From positions 1-36,940 of the forward strand of contig NZ_PUBZ01000119.1 of NCBI RefSeq assembly GCF_003205875.1: DNA of 36,940 nucleotides. Reading direction: 5' to 3'. This document shows, piece after piece, positions 1 to 7,588 of the stretch (position 1 is its first letter; each line of letters opens with the position of its first letter). Both the position numbers and the translations under genes were made by a program. Below the pieces are notes generated by a model. The model was not told where the DNA came from. It did no database searches and saw nothing but the letters and a program-made list of their open reading frames with translations. This stretch comes from Herpetosiphon llansteffanensis (GTDB taxonomy: Bacteria > Chloroflexota > Chloroflexia > Chloroflexales > Herpetosiphonaceae).

Positions 1-108
1 CAATTTGGTACGTGTCGAGGTGGTTGTGCCCCACGCTGCTCCATCCCGAACCAGGCCGTGAACGCGACACACACCGAGGCTACTGCAGCACCCGCTGTGG
101 GAACGTAG
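1..108 (+). CDS. 3' end of an unknown protein gene (partial)
   Basis: Frame 1 is open from the window edge to a TAG at 106-108, giving the last 35 residues of a protein. The fragment begins with a short Cys/Gly-rich stretch (FGTCRGGCAPRC) and ends in an Ala/Thr-rich tail. The stop lies 23 bases before a strong T-tailed hairpin on the same strand, which is why this frame is preferred over the longer frame that runs through the hairpin. The family is not recognised. Confidence 0.35.
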   Translation, partial: QFGTCRGGCAPRCSIPNQAVNATHTEATAAPAVGT

Positions 109-131
109 GGGGATGCGTACCATTCCATAAG

Positions 132-162
132 AACGCTCGCTGGAGAAAATCCAGCGAGCGTT
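132..162. terminator. Rho-independent terminator, probably shared by convergent genes
   Basis: A perfect 12-bp stem (132-143 with 151-162) has a 7-base loop and is followed on the plus strand by a run of T (161-166). It lies between the plus-strand gene tail ending at 108 and the minus-strand gene ending at 172, so it can serve both. The T run favours plus-strand use. Confidence 0.75.
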
Positions 163-171
163 TTTTATTGT

Positions 172-855
172 TTAAGCTAATTCCTCGGCTTCTAATTCGC
201 GGATGGTGAGGCCCAGCGATTGGGCAATTTCTAGCGCTTGGCGCGGCTCGATAATCAAGCCTTGTAGTTGCTTGGACTCGATCTGCATGCCAGCAATCTG
301 CGAGCCGCGAATATCAACGTTGCTCAGGGTGGCATTGCGAAAATTGGTTCGACTCAGATCGCAATTGCGAAAGCAAACATCACTCAGTTTCGCCGCTTCA
401 AAGCTGCTTTCGAGCATGCGACAATCGACGAAATGGATATGCTCAAGCCGCGCCGACCACCAGACACTATAATCAAGTTGGCAAATATTGAAAACAATAT
501 GCTCAGCTTGGGCTTCGACGAATTTCATGCCACCTAATCGACTATTATGCCATTCCAAGCGCTCAAGATGGCTTTTCTCCCAATTGGCATGGCTCAAGTC
601 GCATTGCTCAAAACTACTATCAACAAGCTGTGATTGCTGCAATACCACTTGATCAAATTGGCATTGGCGCACAATCGATTGTTCCATGAAAATATCTTTG
701 GCTCGTTGTTGACTGAAATTAAGCTGCTGTATGCTCAATCGAGCATAGTTGCCGTTATCGCTCAATCTCAATTCAGCGACGGTTTTTAGCTCAGATGGTG
801 GGCAATGTTGCGGTGGGGTAATGCCTTGGTAGCGTTTGCGGCGTGGACGTGCCAT
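172..855 (-). CDS. pentapeptide-repeat protein
   Basis: The protein has 227 residues. From about residue 45 to 195 it shows the five-residue periodicity of the pentapeptide family (for example SSFEQCDLSHANWEKSHLE and LSDVCFRNCDLSRTNF), with a central Leu/Phe every fifth position, which predicts a right-handed quadrilateral beta-helix. The N-terminus is basic (MARPRRKR) and there is no signal peptide or membrane segment, so it is probably cytosolic. The start at 855 has the upstream sequence GAGGTG seven bases away; the longer frame to 870 would begin inside that ribosome site. Family roles range from gyrase protection to scaffolding, and nothing here chooses between them. Confidence 0.75.
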   Translation of the reverse strand: MARPRRKRYQGITPPQHCPPSELKTVAELRLSDNGNYARLSIQQLNFSQQRAKDIFMEQSIVRQCQFDQVVLQQSQLVDSSFEQCDLSHANWEKSHLERLEWHNSRLGGMKFVEAQAEHIVFNICQLDYSVWWSARLEHIHFVDCRMLESSFEAAKLSDVCFRNCDLSRTNFRNATLSNVDIRGSQIAGMQIESKQLQGLIIEPRQALEIAQSLGLTIRELEAEELA

Positions 856-927
856 GAATTTGCACCTCACAGAATTAAACGAACAGGTGTGTTATTTTAA
901 TCTGTTTGGCGAATTTGGCAACTTAAT

Positions 928-960
928 CGAGCGCGCTTACCATCGCAGTAAGCGCGCTCG
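928..960 (-). terminator. hairpin after the dioxygenase gene
   Basis: A perfect 13-bp stem (928-940 with 948-960) and 7-base loop start seven bases after the stop of the minus-strand dioxygenase gene. Neither strand has a proper T run after it (minus side reads ATTAAGTT), so it is either a weak intrinsic terminator or a 3'-end stabilising hairpin. Confidence 0.55.
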
Positions 961-966
961 GCTTGT

Positions 967-1920
967 TTAGGTTAGGGGCTTGAGGTTGGCAACAATGGCT
1001 TCGCGCCGTGGCTCAAGGAATGGTGGCAATACAACCGATTCGCCCAACGTGGCTGGATCTTCATCAACCGCAAAGCCCGGCCCATCGGTGGCAATTTCAA
1101 ACAAAATGCCATTTGGCTCGCGAAAATAAAGGCTGCGGAAGTAGTAGCGATCAATTTCGCCGCTGGTGCGAATGCTCAATTCGCGCAAACGCCGCGTCCA
1201 GCCATGATATTCTTCTTCGTTGGGGGTGCGAAACGCCACGTGATGCACGCCACCAGCGCCTGGTTGGGCGGGCGCTAAATCTGGCTGCACCAAAACATGC
1301 AATTCTGCATCTGCGCCGCCATTGCCCATTTCATAGACATAAACTGGATATTCCTTGCCTTCGTTAAGGCTATATTGGCGCACTTGGCGCATATTCAGCG
1401 CTTTGGTTAGCACATTATCGGTAGCTTCAAGCTTTGGCACGCTCATGCGAATTGGCCCAAGCCCACGGATTTGGTGCTCTGCTGGTACTGGGCTAGAATC
1501 CCATGGCGTATTTGGATCGCCAGCGCCTGCATCATCAATCAGGCTTAGGCGTTGGCCTTCGTTATCAGCAAAATCAATGGTCAAGCGACCATCGCGCTCA
1601 AGCACGCCGCTATGCTGAACGCCTTGTTGGCTCAAACGTTCAGCCCACCACTCAAGGCTGGCTTTGCCCGTGACCCGCAAGGCAGTATTGCAAACGCTAT
1701 GCGTCCCACGTTGCTCTGGCCCAACTGGCCAATCAAAAAAGGTAATGTCGCTGCCAGGTGTGCCTGCGCCATCAGCATAAAAAAGGTGATATGCACTCAC
1801 ATCATCTTGATTAACGGTACGCTTGACAAGGCGCATGCCTAAAACTTGGGTATAAAAACGATAATTTTCACGCACATTGGCGCTGACTGCCGTAAGATGG
1901 TGGATTCCGGTTAATTGCAT
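967..1920 (-). CDS. ring-cleaving dioxygenase, glyoxalase/VOC superfamily (MhqO/MhqA-like)
   Basis: The 317-residue protein has two vicinal-oxygen-chelate modules. The first begins GIHHLTAVS (H7/H8) and the second has [10 protein letters not shown] (H226/H227), with the likely third metal ligand E275 in [11 protein letters not shown]. This pattern and length match the MhqA/MhqE/MhqO group, linked in Bacillus to quinone and catechol detoxification; the metal would be Fe(II) or Mn(II). It is expected to be cytosolic. A GAGG site lies ten bases before the ATG. The gene reads away from an FAD monooxygenase across a 160-bp spacer, and the pair would fit hydroxylation and ring cleavage of an aromatic. 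The substrate cannot be told from sequence. Confidence 0.85.
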   Translation of the reverse strand: MQLTGIHHLTAVSANVRENYRFYTQVLGMRLVKRTVNQDDVSAYHLFYADGAGTPGSDITFFDWPVGPEQRGTHSVCNTALRVTGKASLEWWAERLSQQGVQHSGVLERDGRLTIDFADNEGQRLSLIDDAGAGDPNTPWDSSPVPAEHQIRGLGPIRMSVPKLEATDNVLTKALNMRQVRQYSLNEGKEYPVYVYEMGNGGADAELHVLVQPDLAPAQPGAGGVHHVAFRTPNEEEYHGWTRRLRELSIRTSGEIDRYYFRSLYFREPNGILFEIATDGPGFAVDEDPATLGESVVLPPFLEPRREAIVANLKPLT

Positions 1921-2011
1921 AAGTCGCAGGCCTCATAAACTCTGGCTAGCCCATTGCAGCTAGCGCTTGTATTGTACAACGATTTTCAAGTTGACATAAA
2001 TTATTGAATAA

Positions 2012-2047
2012 TTAACCCTTGACTTAGAACATACTATAAGGTGTGTT
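2012..2047 (+). promoter_or_regulatory. candidate promoter with an operator over the -10 (monooxygenase gene)
   Basis: TTAACC (2012-2017) and TATAAG (2035-2040) are 17 bases apart. The -10 hexamer is the exact spacer of a dyad, AACATAC (2028-2034) N6 GTGTGTT (2041-2047), six of seven positions symmetric. A repressor bound there would block the promoter. The repressor is not in the window; a MarR or HxlR type is a guess from the neighbouring gene functions. Confidence 0.4.
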
Positions 2048-2080
2048 TTGCTTAGATTAATTAAATTCAACGAGGATGCA

Positions 2081-3247
2081 ATGCAACCGATAACGATCAT
2101 TGGCGGGGGAATTGGCGGTTTATGTTTGGCGATTGGCCTGCATCAACGCCATATTCCAGTGCAAATCTATGAGGCTGCGCCAGCGCTACGGCCTGTTGGC
2201 GCGGGCATTTTATTGGCTCCCAATGCCATGAATTTGCTCGAACGCTGGGGCTTGACCGAAGCTGTACGCCAGCGTGGGCTGTGTCTTAGTGCGTTGGGTG
2301 GCAGCGAATTTGGCATTGTGGATGCGCAAGGACGCAGTTTATTGCCTGGTTTTGATTTGAAATTAATGCGCGAGCGCTTTGGCCAAGAGTTGGTGACGAT
2401 TAGCCGCGCTGCGTTGCAACAAACCTTGCTCGATGCCTTGCCAGCAAATTGTGTTCAGCTTGGCAAGCGCTTGGTGGGCTTGCACCAAACAGCCGAGGCA
2501 GTCCAGGCCGCATTTGCCGATGGCTCAACGATTCAGACTGCTTGTTTGATTGGAGCAGATGGCTTGCGTTCTGCGGTGCGCGAGCAGATTTTTCCTCAGC
2601 ATCCGCTGCGCTATTCGGGCCAAACCTCGCATCGTGCCTTGGTGCAGCTCGATTATCGCGAATTGGGCCAGCCAATTGCCGCCGAAATTTGGGGCCAGCA
2701 GCTGCGTTTTGGCTACACGCCAGTTGGCCAGGATTTGGTTTATTGGTATGCGACCAGCCTTGCAGCCCAAGGCCAGCGTGATGATTCACCAGCTGCTGCC
2801 CGCGAAACCTTGCTTGCCCAAGGCCATGATTTGCCAGCAATCGCCAAAACGCTGATTGCGCAAACCCGTGATGAGGCGTTGTTGCGCACCGATATTAGCG
2901 ATTTAGCCCATCTGAAAACGTGGTATCAAGGGCGAATTGGCTTGCTTGGCGATGCAGCGCATGCGACAACGCCCAATCTTGGTCAAGGCGGTTGCCAAGC
3001 AATTGAAGATGCCTGGGTGCTGGCCGAGATGCTTGCGCGCTATGATCAACCACAATTAGCCTTTTTGCATTATCAAAAACGCCGTATGCCCAAAGCCCAA
3101 GCAATTGTTGATACATCGTGGCGGGTTGGCTCACTGGTGCATTTGCCGCATGCATGGCAACAACAGCTGCGCAATCGCGTTTTGCGGCTGGTGCCACGCA
3201 GTTTAGGTCAGCGCCAAACCAATGTTATCTATGCTTTAAACGATTAA
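2081..3247 (+). CDS. FAD-dependent aromatic monooxygenase, UbiH/salicylate-hydroxylase type
   Basis: The 388-residue protein begins with the dinucleotide-binding motif GGGIGG (residues 8-13), carries the DG motif in LIGADGLRSAVR, and has the second FAD motif GLLGDAAHATTPNLGQGG near residue 290. This set and the length define class A flavoprotein hydroxylases of the p-hydroxybenzoate hydroxylase fold, which use NAD(P)H and O2 to hydroxylate aromatics or polyenes. The ATG at 2081 is chosen because GAGG precedes it by five bases; the longer TTG start at 2048 would overlap the promoter. Its last four bases overlap the convergent membrane-protein gene. The substrate is unknown; urate or salicylate hydroxylase-like activity is possible. 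Confidence 0.85.
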   Translation: MQPITIIGGGIGGLCLAIGLHQRHIPVQIYEAAPALRPVGAGILLAPNAMNLLERWGLTEAVRQRGLCLSALGGSEFGIVDAQGRSLLPGFDLKLMRERFGQELVTISRAALQQTLLDALPANCVQLGKRLVGLHQTAEAVQAAFADGSTIQTACLIGADGLRSAVREQIFPQHPLRYSGQTSHRALVQLDYRELGQPIAAEIWGQQLRFGYTPVGQDLVYWYATSLAAQGQRDDSPAAARETLLAQGHDLPAIAKTLIAQTRDEALLRTDISDLAHLKTWYQGRIGLLGDAAHATTPNLGQGGCQAIEDAWVLAEMLARYDQPQLAFLHYQKRRMPKAQAIVDTSWRVGSLVHLPHAWQQQLRNRVLRLVPRSLGQRQTNVIYALND

Positions 3248-3831
3248 CCAGGGTTGCGAGCTGGTTGGACTATGCTCCAGCCTATGCCAACCAGCCACAA
3301 GATTGCTGCTTGCAGCCAGCTCGCTAGATTGGGGTTTGGCTGCAATGACCAAGCCCAAACCAGAATTTGGCCAGCGCGTTGGCCAAAAAAGCCACTTAGC
3401 AGATGCAATGCGATTGGCATAAGTGCGGCTGTTTGCCAGCCAAAGAGCCGCGCTGCAAGCAACCCCAAGCCCATAAAACCAAGGCAATTGCGCGCTATCG
3501 CGAGCAACAATGGTTGATTGAGTACGCTCGCCAAAAGCCAACTCAGCCCCATAATCAGGCCGCTCAGCATGCTCAGCAAGCCTGCATCAAAAGCACGAAT
3601 TGGTCGTAGCGCCGTTTGTTCAAGCCATGGATCACCTTGGCTCAACACTTGGGCAAGCAGGAGCCACCACGCCGCAGGCAGGATTAATCCCAACGGGCTA
3701 GCAATTAAATCGCCGCCTAAAAAACTTGGTAATGGTAATTGGAAGCCACGCCCAATGCTTGCAAGCAGCAATAAACCAAGGCTCGCGCCAATACACAATT
3801 GCCAGCGCCGGAGTTTAAGCCAAATGTGCAT
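3244..3831 (-). CDS. integral membrane protein of an ABC transporter operon
   Basis: The 195-residue protein is almost wholly hydrophobic, with five or six predicted membrane helices (about 12-30, 47-63, 83-104, 107-130, 133-149 and 170-187). No enzyme motif is visible. A GAGG site lies seven bases before the ATG, inside the preceding gene, and only two bases separate it from that gene's stop, so it is the third cistron of a coupled operon with a membrane protein and an ABC ATPase. It may be a second permease-like subunit or an accessory protein. The family is not recognised. Confidence 0.7.
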   Translation of the reverse strand: MHIWLKLRRWQLCIGASLGLLLLASIGRGFQLPLPSFLGGDLIASPLGLILPAAWWLLLAQVLSQGDPWLEQTALRPIRAFDAGLLSMLSGLIMGLSWLLASVLNQPLLLAIARNCLGFMGLGLLAARLFGWQTAALMPIALHLLSGFFGQRAGQILVWAWSLQPNPNLASWLQAAILWLVGIGWSIVQPARNPG

Positions 3832-3833
3832 GC

Positions 3834-5060
3834 TTAGGCCTCAAAACGGGGAGCTAAATCGCAGCCAGCTAAGGCTTGGCGATTGTATTCAAACCATGCC
3901 AATTGTTGCTCACGTGGCTGCTGCTCAAGCTGTTGGAGCAGTTGAAAATCGCTGGCACTTAATTGGCTTTGGGCCACTGCTTGCGGTACTCCAGCTTGTC
4001 GTAATAACCACCAGAGGCTGAGCGCCTGAACTGCATAGGCGGGATAAGGCTGTTGTTGGCTACAGGTTGGGGTTGCAGGCAGCATGGCATAGGCAAAATT
4101 GCGCACAATATCCAAATCGCTCGATTGCTTGCGAACGACAAAATAGCTGCTTTCTGGTTGCAATGGCGATTCGCTCCAAACAGTGGGAAACCCTATATTT
4201 ACTTGCTGCCAGCCTTGTTTGGTTTCGTTCGCCAGCTCTTGCAGCGCGGGCAAGCGTTGGGCATGCTCAGGCCACACACACAGTTGAATTGCTGCATTGC
4301 TACAGATCAAGGCGCTTGGATTGCGCTCGGCAATCGGATCATAATCCAAGCTTTGCACTCGTTGCGCTGCTAGCCCAATCCCACTTAGCCCAATCAGCAA
4401 CGCTAAGCCAACGCGCCAAACTGCATCAAACCCTTGCCAAACGAGCCAACATGCAAGCAACCCACTGACAACGAGCAGCCATTGCGCCTGCAAAAATGCT
4501 GGCGCAAGCGTATATTCGGTTGCACAGCAGCCAATGCTATAGCCAGTTAAATGGCGAATCCACGGCGTACTCAGACTATTGGGAAACACCATCCACAGAT
4601 AATCAAGCAGCAAAACGCCAGCCACAGCACTGATTGCTGGCAGCCATAAACCGAAACTAAAGCCAATCCCAATGTGCATTGCTAAAGTTGCAAGGCCAGT
4701 GAGCAGCACCAACGGCGTTGGAATCGGCGCTAAATCAACGAGTACCAACTGAACGATGGCATTGATTACGAGGCAGCTGGCCCCAAACCACCAAATTGGC
4801 CCAGTCGCATTGAGCACAATTGCCCATGGCGGACGGGCATGCGCGCTGTGCCACCATTTTGCTTTGCGCAACCGTGCTGCTTCCCATGCCGCCCAGGCAG
4901 CACAAATTGGGGCGATGATCATCAGCATGCGCATGCCACGCACCGTTGCTTCAAGCCGATAGGCATCATTGACCGCTTGCCAATTGATCGGATGCAGCAA
5001 ACTAAGACAAAGCATAAGCGGCCAAAGCCAAAAGCTGGGCCAGCGAAACCAACGCAGCAT
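3834..5060 (-). CDS. ABC transporter permease-like membrane protein with a soluble C-terminal domain
   Basis: The 408-residue protein has about seven membrane helices within residues 8-232, followed by a roughly 175-residue soluble part rich in Gln and Ala with a few Cys (around 250-320 and 395). The start codon overlaps the stop of the upstream ATPase gene (TAATG), and GGAGG lies eight bases upstream, so translation is coupled. This is the arrangement of ABC-2 type exporters, in which a short ATPase is encoded first and permease genes follow. The soluble tail has no recognised motif; in some related exporters such a domain sits outside the membrane, but its topology here is uncertain. Confidence 0.7.
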   Translation of the reverse strand: MLRWFRWPSFWLWPLMLCLSLLHPINWQAVNDAYRLEATVRGMRMLMIIAPICAAWAAWEAARLRKAKWWHSAHARPPWAIVLNATGPIWWFGASCLVINAIVQLVLVDLAPIPTPLVLLTGLATLAMHIGIGFSFGLWLPAISAVAGVLLLDYLWMVFPNSLSTPWIRHLTGYSIGCCATEYTLAPAFLQAQWLLVVSGLLACWLVWQGFDAVWRVGLALLIGLSGIGLAAQRVQSLDYDPIAERNPSALICSNAAIQLCVWPEHAQRLPALQELANETKQGWQQVNIGFPTVWSESPLQPESSYFVVRKQSSDLDIVRNFAYAMLPATPTCSQQQPYPAYAVQALSLWWLLRQAGVPQAVAQSQLSASDFQLLQQLEQQPREQQLAWFEYNRQALAGCDLAPRFEA

Positions 5061-5755
5061 TAGTGATCGCCTCCAATAAAATAGGCATAGGCTGCTTCTG
5101 CTGGGCGGGGGCTTGCGTTTGGCGCATGGGCCAAAAATTCTTCGATGCTGCCTTGGAAGCGAATTTGGCCTTGATAAAGCACAACAACCGTATCGAATAG
5201 CTCGGCTAAATCATCGACTTGATGGGTTGAAACCAGCATGGTGTGATTATTTGGCAGGCTGGCTAAAATTGTGCGAAAGCGTTGGCGTTGGGTCGGGTCT
5301 AGGCCAACGGTTGGCTCATCGAGCAAAATAATGCTTGGCTGGTGAATAATTGTTTGGGCTAAACCGACCCGCCGTAGTTGGCCACCAGACAGATTTTTGC
5401 TCAGATCATCAGCGCGTTCTGTCAGATCGACTGCTGCTAAAGCTACTTGGGCTTGTTCCCATGCGGCTGCTTGGCTCAGCCCTTTCAGCCAACCAGCATA
5501 GGCTACTTGCTCGTGAACGGTTAGGCGATTGATTGCTAACACGTTTTGCGGCATCCAGCCAACATCACGTTTGGCATTGGCTTGAATTGTGCCTGCCTTG
5601 GGCTTGAGTACTCCTGCCGCCAAATTGAGCAAAGTCGATTTGCCAGTGCCATTTGGCCCGAGCAATACCGTCCGCCCAGCTGGCACAGCCCATGAAAATT
5701 GCTTGAAAATTGCTGGCTTGCCGCGATAGCCAAAACTCAAATTCTCAAATTGCAT
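5060..5755 (-). CDS. ABC transporter ATP-binding protein
   Basis: The 231-residue ATPase has a Walker A motif GPNGTGKST (33-41), Q-loop WMPQN (68-71), signature LSGGQ (122-126), Walker B IILLDEP (142-148) and an H-loop STHQ. The set is complete, so the protein should be active. Its short single-domain form with GLDPT after Walker B is typical of ABC-2 export systems such as those for peptides, bacteriocin immunity or multidrug efflux. It is the first gene of a three-gene operon overlapping the next gene by one base. The exported substrate is not deducible. Confidence 0.9.
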   Translation of the reverse strand: MQFENLSFGYRGKPAIFKQFSWAVPAGRTVLLGPNGTGKSTLLNLAAGVLKPKAGTIQANAKRDVGWMPQNVLAINRLTVHEQVAYAGWLKGLSQAAAWEQAQVALAAVDLTERADDLSKNLSGGQLRRVGLAQTIIHQPSIILLDEPTVGLDPTQRQRFRTILASLPNNHTMLVSTHQVDDLAELFDTVVVLYQGQIRFQGSIEEFLAHAPNASPRPAEAAYAYFIGGDH

Positions 5756-5770
5756 TGGTTATCATCGATC

Positions 5771-5801
5771 GAGCGCTGTTGCTGCGATACCAACAGCGCT
5801 C
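5771..5801 (-). terminator. hairpin between the secreted-protein gene and the ABC operon
   Basis: A perfect 11-bp stem (5771-5781 with 5791-5801) lies ten bases after the stop of the minus-strand gene at 5812. The A run 5804-5809 lies upstream of the stem on the transcribed minus strand, so no T run follows it. It could still end or trim the upstream transcript before the ABC operon. Confidence 0.5.
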
Positions 5802-5811
5802 CCAAAAAAGA

Positions 5812-6258
5812 TTAGTAACTCACATTGACTGGATTGGTATTGACCGAAACTGCATTATTCGTAATGCCAGTAATCGCCCGAATCGTCCAGTAGTAATTGC
5901 CTGCGGTGGCCATACGCCCAAAGTTCGCCGAGCCTGCATTCCAGCAGCCTACGACATGTTGGCCATAACTTGCATCGGGCGAGAATGAAATATCACGTTT
6001 TAATTCAACCGTAATTGAATCGTTCGGGTCATTACCATTATTGCTATCGCGACATTGGCTAAATCCAATAATGGTGTCGCTTGCATCATTATTGTTATCA
6101 GTCCAGCGGCGTGATTCAAAGCCAACCCGACACCCAGTACAGCTTGAACTCCAACTACCTTCGGCCAAGGCAAAACTGATGCTGCCCAAGCTCAGCCCTA
6201 ACGCCAAGGCACATGCTGCCAGCGTTTTATGCCACGCAAATCGGCGCTGCTGTCGCAT
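5812..6258 (-). CDS. small secreted cysteine-containing protein, unknown function
   Basis: The 148-residue product begins with a classical signal peptide: basic MRQQRRFAWHK, a hydrophobic core ALALGLSLGSISFAL, and a likely cut after ALA near residue 32. The mature part of about 115 residues is rich in Asn, Asp, Ser and Gly and holds four Cys (CTGC, SQC, VGC), which could form two disulfides outside the cell. The end is Asn/Val-rich with a beta-like pattern. A GAGGAAGGA site precedes the ATG. No family is recognised. Direct repeats and a palindrome lie upstream and may regulate it. Confidence 0.65.
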   Translation of the reverse strand: MRQQRRFAWHKTLAACALALGLSLGSISFALAEGSWSSSCTGCRVGFESRRWTDNNNDASDTIIGFSQCRDSNNGNDPNDSITVELKRDISFSPDASYGQHVVGCWNAGSANFGRMATAGNYYWTIRAITGITNNAVSVNTNPVNVSY

Positions 6259-6285
6259 AATCGATCCTTCCTCATAGAAATATCT

Positions 6286-6388
6286 ATGCTTGTGGATGCA
6301 GATTAAAATCGATTAATTGGGAGTGATGAAGCAACGATGAGGATGAAGAGCGCTCTTCTAGTAATAGAGTAGCATGCTTGAGGATGCA
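6286..6388. promoter_or_regulatory. direct repeats flanking a perfect palindrome
   Basis: ATGCTTGTGGATGCA (6286-6300) and ATGCTTGAGGATGCA (6374-6388) are direct repeats with one mismatch, 88 bases apart. Between them is a perfect 14-base palindrome GAAGAGCGCTCTTC (6345-6358). The block lies between two minus-strand genes, upstream of the secreted-protein gene, where regulator sites would be expected. The binding protein is unknown; the neighbouring LuxR-type protein is one candidate. Confidence 0.35.
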
Positions 6389-6424
6389 CGACAATGCTGG
6401 GAAACCCTACTCTTTTTTAAGCAC

Positions 6425-6634
6425 TTACCTAGGTTCGTGTGGTACAAGTTGTTGCTGGCCCCAATACCATTGCGCCAAGCTGGTACGATTGTTGATGGCT
6501 AAGCGTTTAAAAATTATTGTGAGGTGTTTTTCAACCGTGGCGACGCTGATACAGAGGCTTACGGCAATTTGGCTATTGGTTTGGCCTTGGGCAACACAGT
6601 CAATTACCTGCCATTGGCGTTGACTTAATCGCAT
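6425..6634 (-). CDS. small stand-alone LuxR/GerE-type DNA-binding protein
   Basis: The 69-residue protein is little more than a LuxR C-terminal helix-turn-helix: LSQRQWQVIDCVAQGQTNSQ, then IAVSLCISVATVEKHLTIIFKRLAI, which includes the recognition helix with TVEKH. There is no receiver, ligand or sensor domain. A strong AAGGAG lies eight bases before the ATG, so this short form is the real product rather than a fragment of a longer gene. It sits alone between the nitrate transport operon and the small secreted-protein gene. Its targets and any partner are unknown. Confidence 0.8.
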   Translation of the reverse strand: MRLSQRQWQVIDCVAQGQTNSQIAVSLCISVATVEKHLTIIFKRLAINNRTSLAQWYWGQQQLVPHEPR

Positions 6635-6690
6635 CTCACTACTCCTTATTTCCTAACAATTGTCTGTATTTATACCATAATTTACTGGTT

Positions 6691-6724
6691 AAATACAAAA
6701 GGCTGTCGCAACATCGAGACAGCC
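6691..6724 (-). terminator. terminator of the nitrate transport operon
   Basis: On the minus strand a 7-bp stem (6718-6724 with 6701-6707) is followed by TTTTGTATTT (6700-6691). It lies about 34 bases beyond the stop of the ATPase gene and is a good Rho-independent terminator. Confidence 0.7.
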
Positions 6725-6757
6725 CACGAGACACAACTCTGTGTACTGATTGTTGGT

Positions 6758-7588
6758 TTAGCAGTGCAATGAGAGCAGCAGGTGGGTGCGTAGGTTATTC
6801 CAGGTTTGACTTGTCATAAGGCTTTGTTTATCACGTGGGCGTGGTAAATCCACGGTAATCACTTCTTTGATTGTTGCACTTGGCCCATCGCTGAAAACCA
6901 CAATCCGATCGCTGAGGTAAATCGCTTCATCAATATCGTGGGTCACCATCACTACGGTTTCGGTGCGGGCATCGCCGCTCCAGAGGTCTAATAATTCTTC
7001 TTGCAAGCTGCCCCGTGTGAGGGCATCGAGCGCACCAAATGGCTCATCGAGCAAGAGCATCCGTGGATGCACCGCAAAAGCGCGGGCAATCGCCACCCGT
7101 TGGCGCATGCCGCCGGAAAGTTGCATTGGCTTTTTGTGGACATGGTTGCTCAGGCCAACCCGCTCCAGCACTGCATCGGTCAAGGCTTTACGCTCGGCTT
7201 TGCTCAGGTCAGTTTGCACCGAATCGACAGCTTCATAGACATTTTGATAGACCGAGAGCCATGGCAACAGCGAATAATGCTGAAAGACCATTGCGCGTTC
7301 AGGGCTTGGTGCTTCAATTGGCTTGCCATCGAAAACCATCGTGCCTGTGCTAATGCTGGTCAGGCCTGCAATCATATTCAGCAAGCTGCTTTTGCCACAG
7401 CCAGAATGACCAATAAAGCTAATAAACTCGCCCGAGTGAATGGTTAGCTCAATATCGCGCAAGATGTTGATCTGGCTTTGGCCGCTGGGATAATTCTTGC
7501 CCACGCCGCTGATTTCGAGCAATGGAGCGGCCTCCATTGGCAAGATTGCACTATTGACCGTCGTACGCGCTAACAACCGTGGAGCCAT
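6758..7588 (-). CDS. nrtD: nitrate/taurine-type ABC transporter ATP-binding protein
   Basis: The 276-residue ATPase has Walker A GHSGCGKSS (60-68), Q-loop VFQHYSLLPW, signature LSGGM (157-161), Walker B MLLLDEPFGALD (178-189) and the H-loop VTHDIDEA. GALDALTR and the overall pattern match the nitrate/sulfonate/taurine importer family (NrtD, SsuB, TauB). The ATG at 7588 is chosen over 7609 because AGGAGG lies six bases upstream; it overlaps the permease stop as TAATG. It is the last gene of the nrtA-nrtB-nrtD unit. No NrtC-like fusion of ATPase and binding protein is present, unlike cyanobacteria. Substrate nitrate is inferred from context. Confidence 0.88.
   Translation of the reverse strand: MAPRLLARTTVNSAILPMEAAPLLEISGVGKNYPSGQSQINILRDIELTIHSGEFISFIGHSGCGKSSLLNMIAGLTSISTGTMVFDGKPIEAPSPERAMVFQHYSLLPWLSVYQNVYEAVDSVQTDLSKAERKALTDAVLERVGLSNHVHKKPMQLSGGMRQRVAIARAFAVHPRMLLLDEPFGALDALTRGSLQEELLDLWSGDARTETVVMVTHDIDEAIYLSDRIVVFSDGPSATIKEVITVDLPRPRDKQSLMTSQTWNNLRTHLLLSLHC

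Noticed and set aside
12-209. Plus-strand 65-residue open frame at the window start
   Set aside because: It runs through the terminator hairpin at 132-162 and into the minus-strand pentapeptide gene; frame 1, which stops before the hairpin, is more likely.
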